Assembly (NCBI GenBank): GCA_020629815.1
Contig: JAHDCN010000012.1
Span: 1-24,877 of the forward strand
Reading direction: 5' to 3'
Source of the DNA: Verrucomicrobiota bacterium
GTDB taxonomy: Bacteria > Verrucomicrobiota > Verrucomicrobiia > Verrucomicrobiales > DEV007
DNA length: 24,877 nucleotides
A program made the translations under genes and the position numbers. Positions 7,282 to 16,363 of this stretch are shown here, one piece after another. How positions within the stretch are numbered: the first letter of the stretch is position 1; each line of letters begins with the position of its first letter. The notes beneath the pieces are model-generated. The model searched no databases. It was not told where the DNA came from and saw only the letters and a list, made by a program, of their open reading frames with translations.

Positions 7282-9426
7282 TCAGTCGATTAGCTGACGG
7301 GCAAGATAGACAAATTCCAAAGCGGTCCGCTTCGCGCGTTCGTTTTGGTTGGCTGCAGCTGAGTGCCCGCCATCGATATTCTCGTAGTAGAGGAAAGGCT
7401 TCCCGGCTTCCTCAAACAGCTTGGCTAGCTTGCGGGCATGTGCGGGATGAACCCGATCGTCCTTGGTCGAAGTCACAAAAAACGGAATCGGATATTCCTT
7501 CTCTGATTTGAAGTTGTGATAAGGCGAAATCTTCTCCAGAAAGGCACGCTCTTCCGGCACCTCCGGGGAACCGTATTCATCGACCCACGAAGCTCCGGCC
7601 AAAAGGGTGTGGTAGCGCAACATGTCGAGCAGAGGAACTTGCACTACCACTGCATTCCAAAGATCCGGGCGTTGATTCAGCATGACTCCCATGAGCAGGC
7701 CACCGTTTGACCCTCCCATGATACCCAACCTCTTTGGGGAAGTGAGGCCAGATTTCACGACAGCCTCGCCGACTGAGATGAAATCGTCGTAAATTCTCTG
7801 ACGGTTTGTCTTCAATCCGGCTTGGTGCCAGGCAGGGCCAAACTCACCGCCACCACGGATATTTGCCAGAACGTAAGCTCCGCCATTCTCCAGCCAAATC
7901 TTACCAGTTGTAGGGCGATACCCGGGCCGCATCGAAATTTGAAAGCCGCCATAGCTGTAAAGCAGGGTAGGGGTGGATCCGTCGAAAGGGATACCTTCTT
8001 TGTGAACAACAAAATAGGGAATGCGGGTTCCGTCCTTTGATTCGGTGAAATGCTGTTTCACGACCAAACCGGAAGGATCAAATTTAGGAGGTAGACTCTT
8101 GAGCGTTTTAAGTTCGCCACTGCGCGTGTCGTATTGCAACAGCGAGTCCGGTGTCAGAAAATCTTCGTAGTTGAGGAAAACGACGTCCTCTTCTTCGTCT
8201 GAAAATGCGATGCCTGTCTGGCCCGAGCCAGGTAACTCAACGGGACGCGTATTCCACGAACCATCTTCACCCAACTCGAGACGGAGAATCCGCCCCACCA
8301 CGTTGTCATTGATTGAGAGCAAAGCCGCATCTTTTGCGACAGCGACGTAATTTACCGCCTGAGTCTCACTCGGACGAAATACCAACGAGACATGTGGCAG
8401 CTTCTTGGTTTGCAAAAATGGTTCCAGCTCGAATGCAATCAAGTCACCATTGGAAAACTTTTCGTCCTGTCCTTCGGGTTGCCAATCCTCCTTTAAAGAA
8501 ACGAGCAAATGACCACGATAATACCCATCAATCTCCGATTTTGCGGGTAGGGGATACTTCACCGGTTCAGAGCCATCGTCGGGCAGCCACCAATTCGTCG
8601 AGGTGAAGAAGGTATCGGCTTCCATCGCGTGAGCGAGTATGGTCCCGTCCTCCAACTCAATCGTGAATGGCCAAACCGCGACATCAGTTTTCTGAACTTC
8701 AATAACCGTCTCCGCATCTTCCAGAGGAGTGCCACGCTGCCAACGCTTCAGAATGCGGGCATATCCAGATTCCGTAAGAGAATCATCGCCCCAGTCTGTG
8801 CCGATGAGAAGGGTATCAGGTCCAAGCCAACTTGCGCTCTGCTTTGCTTCCGGAGTTCGGAACCCCTGATCGACAAACTCCTTTTTCTCGATATCGAATT
8901 CGCGCCGGACAATCGCATCTTTTCCGCCATCTGATAAGGAAACCAATGAGAAATATCGATCTGTGTCTTTATCACGATAGGTCGAGGCACCCTTGTAAAC
9001 CCAGTTCTTTCCTTCCTTCTCTGCTAATTCATCAAAGTCGAGAATTGTTTCCCATTCAGGGGTTTCTGTCGCGTAACTTTCTCTGGTTGTCCGGCGCCAC
9101 AGTCCACGAACATTTTTATCGTCCTGCCAGAAATTGTAGACGTAAGCACCTCGAATACGGCCGTAGGGAATGCGCTCTTTTGAAGTGAGAATTTCTTTTG
9201 CTTCGCTTTCGTACTTCGCGAAGCGCGGATCAGATTGTAAATCTGTTAGGGTTTTCTCATTTTGTTCTCGGACCCATTGCAATGCTCGGGCACCCTCTAC
9301 TTCCTCCATCCAAATGAGAGGGTCTTGATCGGTGAAGCGAAGGTCTGGATCGTCAGTTTGCGCCATCAGGTTTTGGTAGAGTGCAAAGAATACAAGGCTG
9401 GTGAGAACCCACAGTTTTGGAAGCAT
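7282..9426 (-). CDS. Exported prolyl oligopeptidase (peptidase family S9A)
   Basis: The 714-residue protein has a signal peptide ending near residue 22 (NLMAQ). A beta-propeller gate domain (about 90-440) follows, then an alpha/beta-hydrolase domain (about 460-714). The catalytic triad is visible: nucleophile S573 in GGSNGG, Asp in the DDRVHP motif (D656/D657) and H688 in DGGHS. Length and motifs fit family S9A, which cleaves short peptides after proline. Export implies peptide turnover in the periplasm or outside the cell, consistent with a protein-degrading lifestyle. It is the last gene of a minus-strand run, 37 bases after the CorC-like gene. Confidence 0.94.
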   Translation of the reverse strand: MLPKLWVLTSLVFFALYQNLMAQTDDPDLRFTDQDPLIWMEEVEGARALQWVREQNEKTLTDLQSDPRFAKYESEAKEILTSKERIPYGRIRGAYVYNFWQDDKNVRGLWRRTTRESYATETPEWETILDFDELAEKEGKNWVYKGASTYRDKDTDRYFSLVSLSDGGKDAIVRREFDIEKKEFVDQGFRTPEAKQSASWLGPDTLLIGTDWGDDSLTESGYARILKRWQRGTPLEDAETVIEVQKTDVAVWPFTIELEDGTILAHAMEADTFFTSTNWWLPDDGSEPVKYPLPAKSEIDGYYRGHLLVSLKEDWQPEGQDEKFSNGDLIAFELEPFLQTKKLPHVSLVFRPSETQAVNYVAVAKDAALLSINDNVVGRILRLELGEDGSWNTRPVELPGSGQTGIAFSDEEEDVVFLNYEDFLTPDSLLQYDTRSGELKTLKSLPPKFDPSGLVVKQHFTESKDGTRIPYFVVHKEGIPFDGSTPTLLYSYGGFQISMRPGYRPTTGKIWLENGGAYVLANIRGGGEFGPAWHQAGLKTNRQRIYDDFISVGEAVVKSGLTSPKRLGIMGGSNGGLLMGVMLNQRPDLWNAVVVQVPLLDMLRYHTLLAGASWVDEYGSPEVPEERAFLEKISPYHNFKSEKEYPIPFFVTSTKDDRVHPAHARKLAKLFEEAGKPFLYYENIDGGHSAAANQNERAKRTALEFVYLARQLID

Positions 9427-9463
9427 GAGTTGAGAATGGTATATAACTGGGAAAAAGAGAGAA

Positions 9464-10897
9464 CTACTCCTCTTCTTTCGTTTGAGAAGACTCTAACTCC
9501 TCCGTTTGATCGGCAGTGGGTTGCGCAATTCGAGTGAATTTGGCTTCCCTTATGGAGCGTTCGTCAGCCTTGGTAACCTCCACGGAGAAACCTTCAATTT
9601 CAGTTGATTCGCCAACCTCAGGTAGTCTCCCGATCATGCTGGTGATATAGCCTCCAATCGTGCTGACATCAGGGCTTTCCAACTCAAGGCCTTCAATTTC
9701 ATCGGATAGCTCGTGAAGCGGAAAGGATCCTTCCACGGTGAACTCATCCTCGTTTAGTTTTTCAATCGAATGAATGTCTTCATCGAATTCGTCCTGAATG
9801 TCTCCTACGATTTGGTCAAGGACATCGTCAAGCATCACAAGACCGAGTGACCCGCCATACTCATCGACCACAAGCGCAACATGCTCCTTCTTCGTCTGAA
9901 AAGTTTTGAGCATTTCATCCAGCTTCACCAACTCCGGAACTGGCATGATTTCTCGAAGAACATTCTCAAGCGAAGGTTCTTTGTTCTGCATCTCAACAAT
10001 CAGGTCTTTGATGTGCACCAGACCTTTTGTCTCATCCAAATGACCATCTACGAGAGGAAATCTGGTATGCTTGGTTGCCATTGCAATTTTCAGATTCTCC
10101 TCGAACGGCTTATTAATATCGAGGCTAACGACATCATTTCTGGGAGTGATAATATCCCGGACGCTCAGCTCATTTAACTCGAGAGCATTGATGAGGATTT
10201 CCTGTTCCGTCTCTGTCACTTCTTTCGCCTTCCCTGTTTCTTCGACAAGGATGCGCAGCTCATCAGCACTGTGGGTAAAGTCACTTTCCTCAGTGGGTTG
10301 CGCTCGAAATACCAGGCGGAGCAAGCTGTTGGCGCCCCAGTTTAGAAGCCAAATGGGACCTTTGAAAAGGTGATAAAACCCGTTCAGCGGACGACAACAA
10401 ATTAGAGATGTGCCCAGTGGTTCACGGCTGGCGAGCCCTTTGGGTACCTGCTCTCCAATTACCACGTGGAGAAAGGTAACGGCCAAGACGCCCAATACAG
10501 CAGAGATGATCTGGATTGTTCCTTCCGCCAAATCAAAGTAGCTAAGCAGTGGTTGTAGAACCGATGATACGAATGGTACGGAAACAAAACCGAGAGCAAT
10601 GCAGGAGATTGTGATTCCCAACTGACAGGCCGAGAGGTAATTGTCCAAATTCTGAAGCATATGCTGAGAAAGCTTTGCGCCGCCTTTACCCTCGGCGACC
10701 GGCTCCTCCAGTTGGCTCAATCGCAATTTTACCAAAGCAAATTCGGCGGCAACGAAGAATCCATTGATCAGAATCAGAAGGATCAGAAGAAACACTTCCC
10801 AAGCCACGTAACTGGGGGTCACCGATTCGTAGTTGCGGAGAACTTCAGCTCCCGCGTTGGCGAGAGCAGCGCTGCTCGGTGCGAACATTTCTATCAT
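9464..10897 (-). CDS. CorC/HlyC-family (CNNM-CBS-CorC_HlyC) membrane protein
   Basis: The 477-residue protein has the full family layout. A DUF21/CNNM transmembrane domain (about 28-215) carries the conserved INGFFVAAEFALVKLR helix and the VIGEQVPK motif. Two CBS repeats (about 232-355) include RFPLVDG and VVDEYGG. A CorC_HlyC domain (about 370-455) has the EFTVEGSFPL start. The C-terminus is acidic and unstructured. Family members are linked to magnesium/cobalt efflux; the historic haemolysin name is not a function. ATG 10897 is used; ATG 10888 is possible. It sits 48 bases after the di-heme peroxidase gene, in the probable four-gene operon. Confidence 0.92.
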   Translation of the reverse strand: MIEMFAPSSAALANAGAEVLRNYESVTPSYVAWEVFLLILLILINGFFVAAEFALVKLRLSQLEEPVAEGKGGAKLSQHMLQNLDNYLSACQLGITISCIALGFVSVPFVSSVLQPLLSYFDLAEGTIQIISAVLGVLAVTFLHVVIGEQVPKGLASREPLGTSLICCRPLNGFYHLFKGPIWLLNWGANSLLRLVFRAQPTEESDFTHSADELRILVEETGKAKEVTETEQEILINALELNELSVRDIITPRNDVVSLDINKPFEENLKIAMATKHTRFPLVDGHLDETKGLVHIKDLIVEMQNKEPSLENVLREIMPVPELVKLDEMLKTFQTKKEHVALVVDEYGGSLGLVMLDDVLDQIVGDIQDEFDEDIHSIEKLNEDEFTVEGSFPLHELSDEIEGLELESPDVSTIGGYITSMIGRLPEVGESTEIEGFSVEVTKADERSIREAKFTRIAQPTADQTEELESSQTKEEE

Positions 10898-10945
10898 TCG
10901 CTGCCAGTATTGGCCGAAACGGAGGACTCGTAAAGTCCGAGTTTT

Positions 10946-12400
10946 CTAATCATTTTCGGGAAATGGAAGAACCATGTCGAGTCCGCTGGGGATCGAGTCA
11001 GGTATTACAGCAGACATGTCTCTCGCTGAAGGGCTGGTTAGTGAGCGAAGGAAGGCCAAAAGGTCGGAGATTTCAGAATCTGACAGGTGCGTTTGAGGGA
11101 GCTTTAACTCAGCCGGCATGGTGCTCTTCACATCCCGGATGATCTGTTTTTCGCGATGGACACCGCCGCGGAACTCCGGTTCCAGTTGAGAAGCATCGTA
11201 ATTGTCCAGGCTGTAAACAGGGTTCAAGTGGTGCCGAACAGCTGCTTCCAGAGTGGTATATGCGCCATTGTGCATGTAGGGATGAGTCAGTTCCACATTG
11301 CGCAAAGGAGGTGTCCGAAAGTGATACTTCTTATCAAGTCCATGGTTCGAGCGGTGGGCAATACCGTAGTCTGCATCCTCACTGGAGTCGGGACCGGGTC
11401 CAATAGGAATCACGCCAATGTTGTGAACCTGCTGGTCAGTGAACAGTTTGCCAGAATGACAGCTGGCGCAGTTGGCTTTGCCGTAAAAGAGGTGAGCGCC
11501 GCGAACTTGTTCTTCTCCAAGAGCGCTAGCGTCTCCCGCCAGAAACTTATCAAAAGGGCTGTCCCTGTGAGTGAATGATTTGATCTCAAACGCGGCAATT
11601 GCATTGGCAGCGTGAGAAAAATGAAGCTTCTCCCGTGGAATATCCGGGTAAGCTTCGGCAAACAATTTCTGATAGCCCTCAATCTTCATGAGGCGGTCAA
11701 TCAGGGCGGCCCAAATTTCTTCTTCGTTTTGTCCGAGAACCTCACCGACTTCGTTGTGAACTCCAGTTTTTGAAGTCTCTCCTTTGTGGCCTCGCATCTC
11801 AGCGTCCGAAAGAACCGGCATCATTGCCTGGGCGGCCAGCACGTTCTCGATATTCTCAGGCATAATTACCTGGAGGTAATCAGGAGATTTGGTCAATCGT
11901 CGCTGTGTTACAGCGAACCTGCCATCTTCCATTTCGAAAACCCGGTTGTCCCAAAACATGGTCTTCCAGGCAGAATCTCCCCGGTTAAAGATTTCCGGTG
12001 AGTTTCGGGGCGTGAAGGGGTGAGCCGCACCATTCAAGTTAAAGCCCATCAGGACCGGGTCGCGCCCTTCGACGTCTACTAAGCGTAGTCCTTCCGGCAT
12101 GCGGCGTCCCTTATCAACATAGGAGCGTGTGCCTACCGCCCGGGATCTGCCGTCGCCGGTCGCTGTTGTCGGATGGTGGCAGGTGGCGCAGGAGACATCC
12201 ATATTGCCACCGATGATCGGGTCGAAAAATAACGCCTGACCCAAAGCAAATTTGCCATCGGAGATTTCCGGAACGGGATCCAGTGGAGTCACTTCATTTT
12301 CAGCAAGAATCTTTCGCAAACTCTCCACAGCATCTGCAGGAGCCGCCTGCATCGATACCGGAACCAGTAATGCACTGAGTAAGAAGAAAAGCCGTTTCAT
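10946..12400 (-). CDS. Di-heme cytochrome c peroxidase / MauG-family protein (long form)
   Basis: The 484-residue exported protein has a signal peptide (MKRLFFLLSALLVPVSMQAA) and two CXXCH haem c sites: C71/C74/H75 (CATCHHP) and C311/C314/H315 (CASCHSG). The family segments FFDPIIGG, FWDNRV and the closing RTPPLRNVELTHPYMHNG are present. It is about 140 residues longer than classical CcpA. The extra length is mainly between the haem sites and in the C-terminal tail. Members either reduce hydrogen peroxide or oxidise amino-acid side chains of partner proteins (MauG, MbnH), and sequence alone does not decide. It lies 23 bases downstream of the giant CRTAC1-like gene, suggesting co-expression in the periplasm. 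Confidence 0.92.
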   Translation of the reverse strand: MKRLFFLLSALLVPVSMQAAPADAVESLRKILAENEVTPLDPVPEISDGKFALGQALFFDPIIGGNMDVSCATCHHPTTATGDGRSRAVGTRSYVDKGRRMPEGLRLVDVEGRDPVLMGFNLNGAAHPFTPRNSPEIFNRGDSAWKTMFWDNRVFEMEDGRFAVTQRRLTKSPDYLQVIMPENIENVLAAQAMMPVLSDAEMRGHKGETSKTGVHNEVGEVLGQNEEEIWAALIDRLMKIEGYQKLFAEAYPDIPREKLHFSHAANAIAAFEIKSFTHRDSPFDKFLAGDASALGEEQVRGAHLFYGKANCASCHSGKLFTDQQVHNIGVIPIGPGPDSSEDADYGIAHRSNHGLDKKYHFRTPPLRNVELTHPYMHNGAYTTLEAAVRHHLNPVYSLDNYDASQLEPEFRGGVHREKQIIRDVKSTMPAELKLPQTHLSDSEISDLLAFLRSLTSPSARDMSAVIPDSIPSGLDMVLPFPEND

Positions 12401-12423
12401 AGGATTTGGGACACTACTTTACC

Positions 12424-15400
12424 TCAATAGTTACGCTCTAACGACAGGAAAGCGGATTCACCAGATGTTTCTGTTTTGCTGGTTTTGCCATCAGGCCAGC
12501 GAATCGTGACAGTGACCGTATCGGCACCGTCGTTTGGAACGGCGAATATTACGTCAGTCGAACTTTGGCTGAGAAAACCACCGCCGGCGGAAACTTCCGC
12601 AGTTTGTGGAGGCAGGTTTCCAGCATTCACGGTGATCATTGAGCCTACCGACGCTGGATTACCTGCCGGGCCTTTGAGTCTGATTCGTAGTGGGTGAGTT
12701 TCACTATTCTCGCCTGTCCGGTTCACAAAAAGCTTTGGGTCGGAATTGTTAACCCCAACTATCAAGTCTTCGCGGCCATCCAGATTGACATCGACGGCAG
12801 CGAGGCTCTTTGCATCGCCGGGTACTTCCAGACCGCTTTCTTTCGGCCACACAACTTCAAATGGCTGCGCTTCGTCTCCGGTGCCTTTCAGCAGCAGAGA
12901 TAAACCACTGGCGAGCATCTCCATTTCCTGCTGCGGATTGAAGTGATTTTGCACGAGATAGCAATCCGCTCGCCCATCCAGATCAACGTCGCGTAAGGAA
13001 ACACCAAAACTCGGTGAAATCTGCGACAAGTGCGGTAGTGGAGAAAACGTAAATTTGCCGCTTCCATCATTCAGCAAGAGGCAGTTGTCACGATTGTTGG
13101 TGCGGAACTGCTGCGCTTCCGAAAGCAGGTTAATGTCGTAGATACCCTGAAGTGGTTGCACTGCGTAGTTGTGAAAGGTTTGCATTTTATCCGCAATGGA
13201 AGGCATCGCACGAGCACTTGCCATGAAGCCACGGCGGGGGAAGCAAATTTTCTTACCATTCTCGGTAAGAAAGCGAGCCTCGACTATGGACGATTTTCCC
13301 GAGCGGTCGAAGTCACCGTAAAACAAAAGGGAAGGGGATTCGAGACTGGCTTCGTAAACCGTATTACGTCCCATATTGGTTGCCACGTAATCGATGTCGC
13401 CGTCATTATCGACGTCGCGACCATCAATGCCATACCACCATCCTCTAGTGGCCAAACCCGGGCCATCAAGTCCCGCTTCTTCTGTTTGGTCGACAAGATT
13501 GCCTTCCAGATTTCGAAACAGGCGGATCGGGCCCCATTCCGTGGTTACAAGCAAATCAATCCAACCGTCGTTGTTGGTGTCGGACCACAAGGCGCTGGTG
13601 ACCATTCCGGCATTCACAAGCCCTGGTGCGATTTCGGCTGCAGCCGAAGTGAACTTTCCTGAGTCATTGCGTAGCAAAATACTTTCGGGAGACTCAGGGT
13701 AGCGTCCCGGAATGGATCGTGACCCGACAAATAAATCCAAATCGCCATCACGGTCGAAGTCTGCAGCAGTAACCACGCTACCGCTGTTTCGTAGAGGCGG
13801 GATCATGCCTTCCGGCGCGCGCTGGTAATCTCCGTTGCCGGGATTGATATACAGACGGTCTTGAAGGGTTTCCCCTCCAGGCACTGTTTCTACACCTCCG
13901 CTCACCACATACAGATCCTGATCACCATCTCCATCAGCGTCGAAGAACAAAGCACCCATATCTTCGAAACGAGCATCTTCATTGAAAACCAGCACAGGCT
14001 CAGGTGCCAAAATCACATCTCCCGATCCGGGTTGTGTCTGATTTCGGAACAACTGCGAAGGCTGTCCCATTGCACCGGCCAGAAACATATCAGGATCGCC
14101 ATCTCCATCGATATCGCCCCAAGCTTGTCCGGGGCCCAGCTGAGACAATTTAAAGGGGAGAAGGGGTTGGCGATCAAAGTCATCAAACTCCGTCTCTTTG
14201 TGAGGAAAGCCTTTAAGAGAAACCGATTCTTCGAACCATGTGTCTGTCGCTTTTCGGAATTCGACGGGCTTACTTTTTGTGGCGCCTGTATCCGGCTCGG
14301 TAACCGTGTAGCGTTGGTTCACTTTTAGGTTGCGATAGATTTGATCTTCTCCACTGGGCCATTCGACACGAAGCCAGGCGATCTCTTTGTTTTCGCCAAG
14401 CCCGAAATGCACCATAGGTTCATCAGCGTCAAGAAACCCTCCATAGGGAAACAGTTGTCGGCTCTGGCGAACGCCGTCTGGCGTTTCCACGGTCACCAAC
14501 ACACCGATGCCCGAAATGTTGCTGCGGGTGCCGCGAAAATCGACTACCACCCGGTTTCCGGAATCGCTTTGATTGTGGTAGACGCTCAGAGGGTCTTCCA
14601 AATTGGAAGTAAGCAGATCGAGACGGCCATCGCCGTCCAGGTCACCCAGAGAGGCGCCGTAGGACATACCAAGGTGATCGAGGCCCCATTTTTTGGAAAC
14701 GTCCTCAAACTGAAAATTTCCTTTATTTCGGTAGGCGAGATTTTGCTCCCGTCGCTCCGGAGTGCCTTTGTAATGATCCCAGTGAGTCTTGCCTACCAGC
14801 GTCGCGTGGGTGATCGACGGCAAATCAGAGTGATTGAACTGCCTTGGGATACCATTGCAAAAGAAGAGGTCAGGGAGCATGTCGTTATCAAAGTCGGCAC
14901 TGCGAATCGCCCAGGTCCACTCCGTCTGGGCAACGTTTGCCATCCATGCTCCTTCTAAGAACCGATCTGTGCCGGTGTTAATGTGCAGAGTGTTGTGCAT
15001 GATCTGCTGCGCTCCATCGACATACTCCAAATTGTCATGTCGATCCGCCATTGAAGCCATCGATGCCATCTGCATGTAATGAGTCTTCGGCATCATGTCT
15101 GCCAAAAGAAAATCGATGTGCCCGTCATTATTGAAGTCGCTCTGCACCGCTCCCATCGAGAACCACGTGGTATGGCGAACATGCTGCTGAGAAACCTCAG
15201 TGAACGTGCCGTCGCCGTTGTTTCGATACAAATAATCCGGACTCTTGAAATCATTACCGACATACAAATCCGGCCATCCATCTTGATTGTAATCCCACCA
15301 GGTTGCTGAATTTCCCCAATGACGCTCTTTGGTAATGCCGACCTCAGCAGTCACTTCAGTAAAACCCTTTTCCCCGTCATTGCGGAAAAAGTAATCCGGT

Positions 15401-16191
15401 CTTCCTGCCTCCGTATACAGAAACTCGCCATTGTCGCCGCGTTTGTTTTGGTCCACTTCATACCAACGCTGCCATTCCTCGCCGACAAACAGTTTCCCGT
15501 TTTCTTCGAAAATCATGATCGGCTCACCCGGGCGCCCGTTTTCCCGGTAGATCTGGTGGGTCAAAATATAGATGTCCAGATCCCCGTCACGGTCATAATC
15601 AGCCAGAGCCGGCACTACGGAGCCCTCCTTCAAATCCATTCCGTATTCCGGAGCCTTGTCGATAAACTTCAGAGGGCCATCTGATCTTTTGCCATCGTTG
15701 ATCGTCTGATTGATGAACAATTGATTCGGGTGGTCGTAATTGCAGACAAAAATGTCGAGGTCACCGTCGTTATCGATGTCAGCCAGTGAAATGCCTACTG
15801 CCCAGGCTTTGCCGCCGCTTACACCCGCATCATCGGTAACATCCTCAAAAACCAAGTGATCCGTTTGCAGATACAAACCATTGTTTTCCGGACCATTGCC
15901 GGCAAAAATATCGGGAAGCCCATCCAAATTCAAATCCCCAACCGCAACGGCAGCACAAGCCGAGCTGGAATGGTAAGCCCGGGCATACGGATGATCTTCA
16001 TCAATCGGAGACACGAGTGTCACGCCGGACTTTTCCGGGTCGAGAAGTTCAAACAGAGTGGATAGGTCGGCACTGCGCTTGGTCTCCTTCAGCGGGATCG
16101 AAGATATCAACTCGGGATCGCTGTTTTGGCTGAACCCGACTGTCCCCAATACTGCAAAAACGCAGATGAGATTGCGAACTAACTTTGGCAT
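12424..16191 (-). CDS. Giant secreted CRTAC1-like FG-GAP/VCBS repeat protein with two ASPIC/UnbV domains
   Basis: The 1255-residue exported protein starts MPKLVRNLICVFAVLGTVGFSQ, a signal peptide. Two similar halves follow. Each contains FG-GAP/VCBS blades with calcium-binding DxDxDGxxD loops, for example DIDNDGDLD, DYDRDGDLD and DLDGDGRLD in the first half and DIDGDGDPD, DADGDGDQD and DVDNDGDID in the second. Each half closes with an ASPIC/UnbV-like domain (about 555-620 and 1184-1243; signatures GVLVTVETPDG, FGLGE, VEWPSG and IRWPDG). The protein should form two calcium-stabilised propellers on the cell surface or in the periplasm, possibly for adhesion or ligand binding; no enzymatic motif is seen. 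The open frame extends to 16350, but those residues precede the signal peptide. It is first in a probable operon with the di-heme enzyme. Confidence 0.92.
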   Translation of the reverse strand: MPKLVRNLICVFAVLGTVGFSQNSDPELISSIPLKETKRSADLSTLFELLDPEKSGVTLVSPIDEDHPYARAYHSSSACAAVAVGDLNLDGLPDIFAGNGPENNGLYLQTDHLVFEDVTDDAGVSGGKAWAVGISLADIDNDGDLDIFVCNYDHPNQLFINQTINDGKRSDGPLKFIDKAPEYGMDLKEGSVVPALADYDRDGDLDIYILTHQIYRENGRPGEPIMIFEENGKLFVGEEWQRWYEVDQNKRGDNGEFLYTEAGRPDYFFRNDGEKGFTEVTAEVGITKERHWGNSATWWDYNQDGWPDLYVGNDFKSPDYLYRNNGDGTFTEVSQQHVRHTTWFSMGAVQSDFNNDGHIDFLLADMMPKTHYMQMASMASMADRHDNLEYVDGAQQIMHNTLHINTGTDRFLEGAWMANVAQTEWTWAIRSADFDNDMLPDLFFCNGIPRQFNHSDLPSITHATLVGKTHWDHYKGTPERREQNLAYRNKGNFQFEDVSKKWGLDHLGMSYGASLGDLDGDGRLDLLTSNLEDPLSVYHNQSDSGNRVVVDFRGTRSNISGIGVLVTVETPDGVRQSRQLFPYGGFLDADEPMVHFGLGENKEIAWLRVEWPSGEDQIYRNLKVNQRYTVTEPDTGATKSKPVEFRKATDTWFEESVSLKGFPHKETEFDDFDRQPLLPFKLSQLGPGQAWGDIDGDGDPDMFLAGAMGQPSQLFRNQTQPGSGDVILAPEPVLVFNEDARFEDMGALFFDADGDGDQDLYVVSGGVETVPGGETLQDRLYINPGNGDYQRAPEGMIPPLRNSGSVVTAADFDRDGDLDLFVGSRSIPGRYPESPESILLRNDSGKFTSAAAEIAPGLVNAGMVTSALWSDTNNDGWIDLLVTTEWGPIRLFRNLEGNLVDQTEEAGLDGPGLATRGWWYGIDGRDVDNDGDIDYVATNMGRNTVYEASLESPSLLFYGDFDRSGKSSIVEARFLTENGKKICFPRRGFMASARAMPSIADKMQTFHNYAVQPLQGIYDINLLSEAQQFRTNNRDNCLLLNDGSGKFTFSPLPHLSQISPSFGVSLRDVDLDGRADCYLVQNHFNPQQEMEMLASGLSLLLKGTGDEAQPFEVVWPKESGLEVPGDAKSLAAVDVNLDGREDLIVGVNNSDPKLFVNRTGENSETHPLRIRLKGPAGNPASVGSMITVNAGNLPPQTAEVSAGGGFLSQSSTDVIFAVPNDGADTVTVTIRWPDGKTSKTETSGESAFLSLERNY

Positions 16192-16363
16192 AATAAAAAG
16201 GAGAAAGGTGCCTGAGAGCGTTTGAAAAAACTGGAGGGTAATGAACCAAAAATTCGCCGGTTCGTCAATGTCGCGAATGCCTTGCATCCGCAGCCTGCTT
16301 GATAACGTAACCGTTAAAAATTTATTAAAATTATAATAAATTCGAAACAACTTGTGTTATATT
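16192..16363. promoter_or_regulatory. Divergent spacer between CRTAC1-like and FAD monooxygenase-like genes
   Basis: This 172-base gap must hold promoters for both divergent genes. The stretch at 16313-16345 is strongly AT-rich and contains TATAAT at 16332-16337 on the plus strand, with a TATAAT-like match on the minus strand too. I could not pair either with a convincing -35 box at 16-18 bases. The leader of the CRTAC1-like gene is pyrimidine-rich (CTTTCTCCTTTTTATT) and has no Shine-Dalgarno sequence. Confidence 0.4.

Noticed and set aside
14341..14958. 205-codon plus-strand open frame, with several others across 12.4-16.0 kb
   Set aside because: They are antisense shadows created by the GAT/GAC-rich calcium-loop codons of the CRTAC1-like gene.
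16192..16350. N-terminal extension of the CRTAC1-like protein
   Set aside because: A clear signal peptide begins at ATG 16191; residues upstream would bury it.
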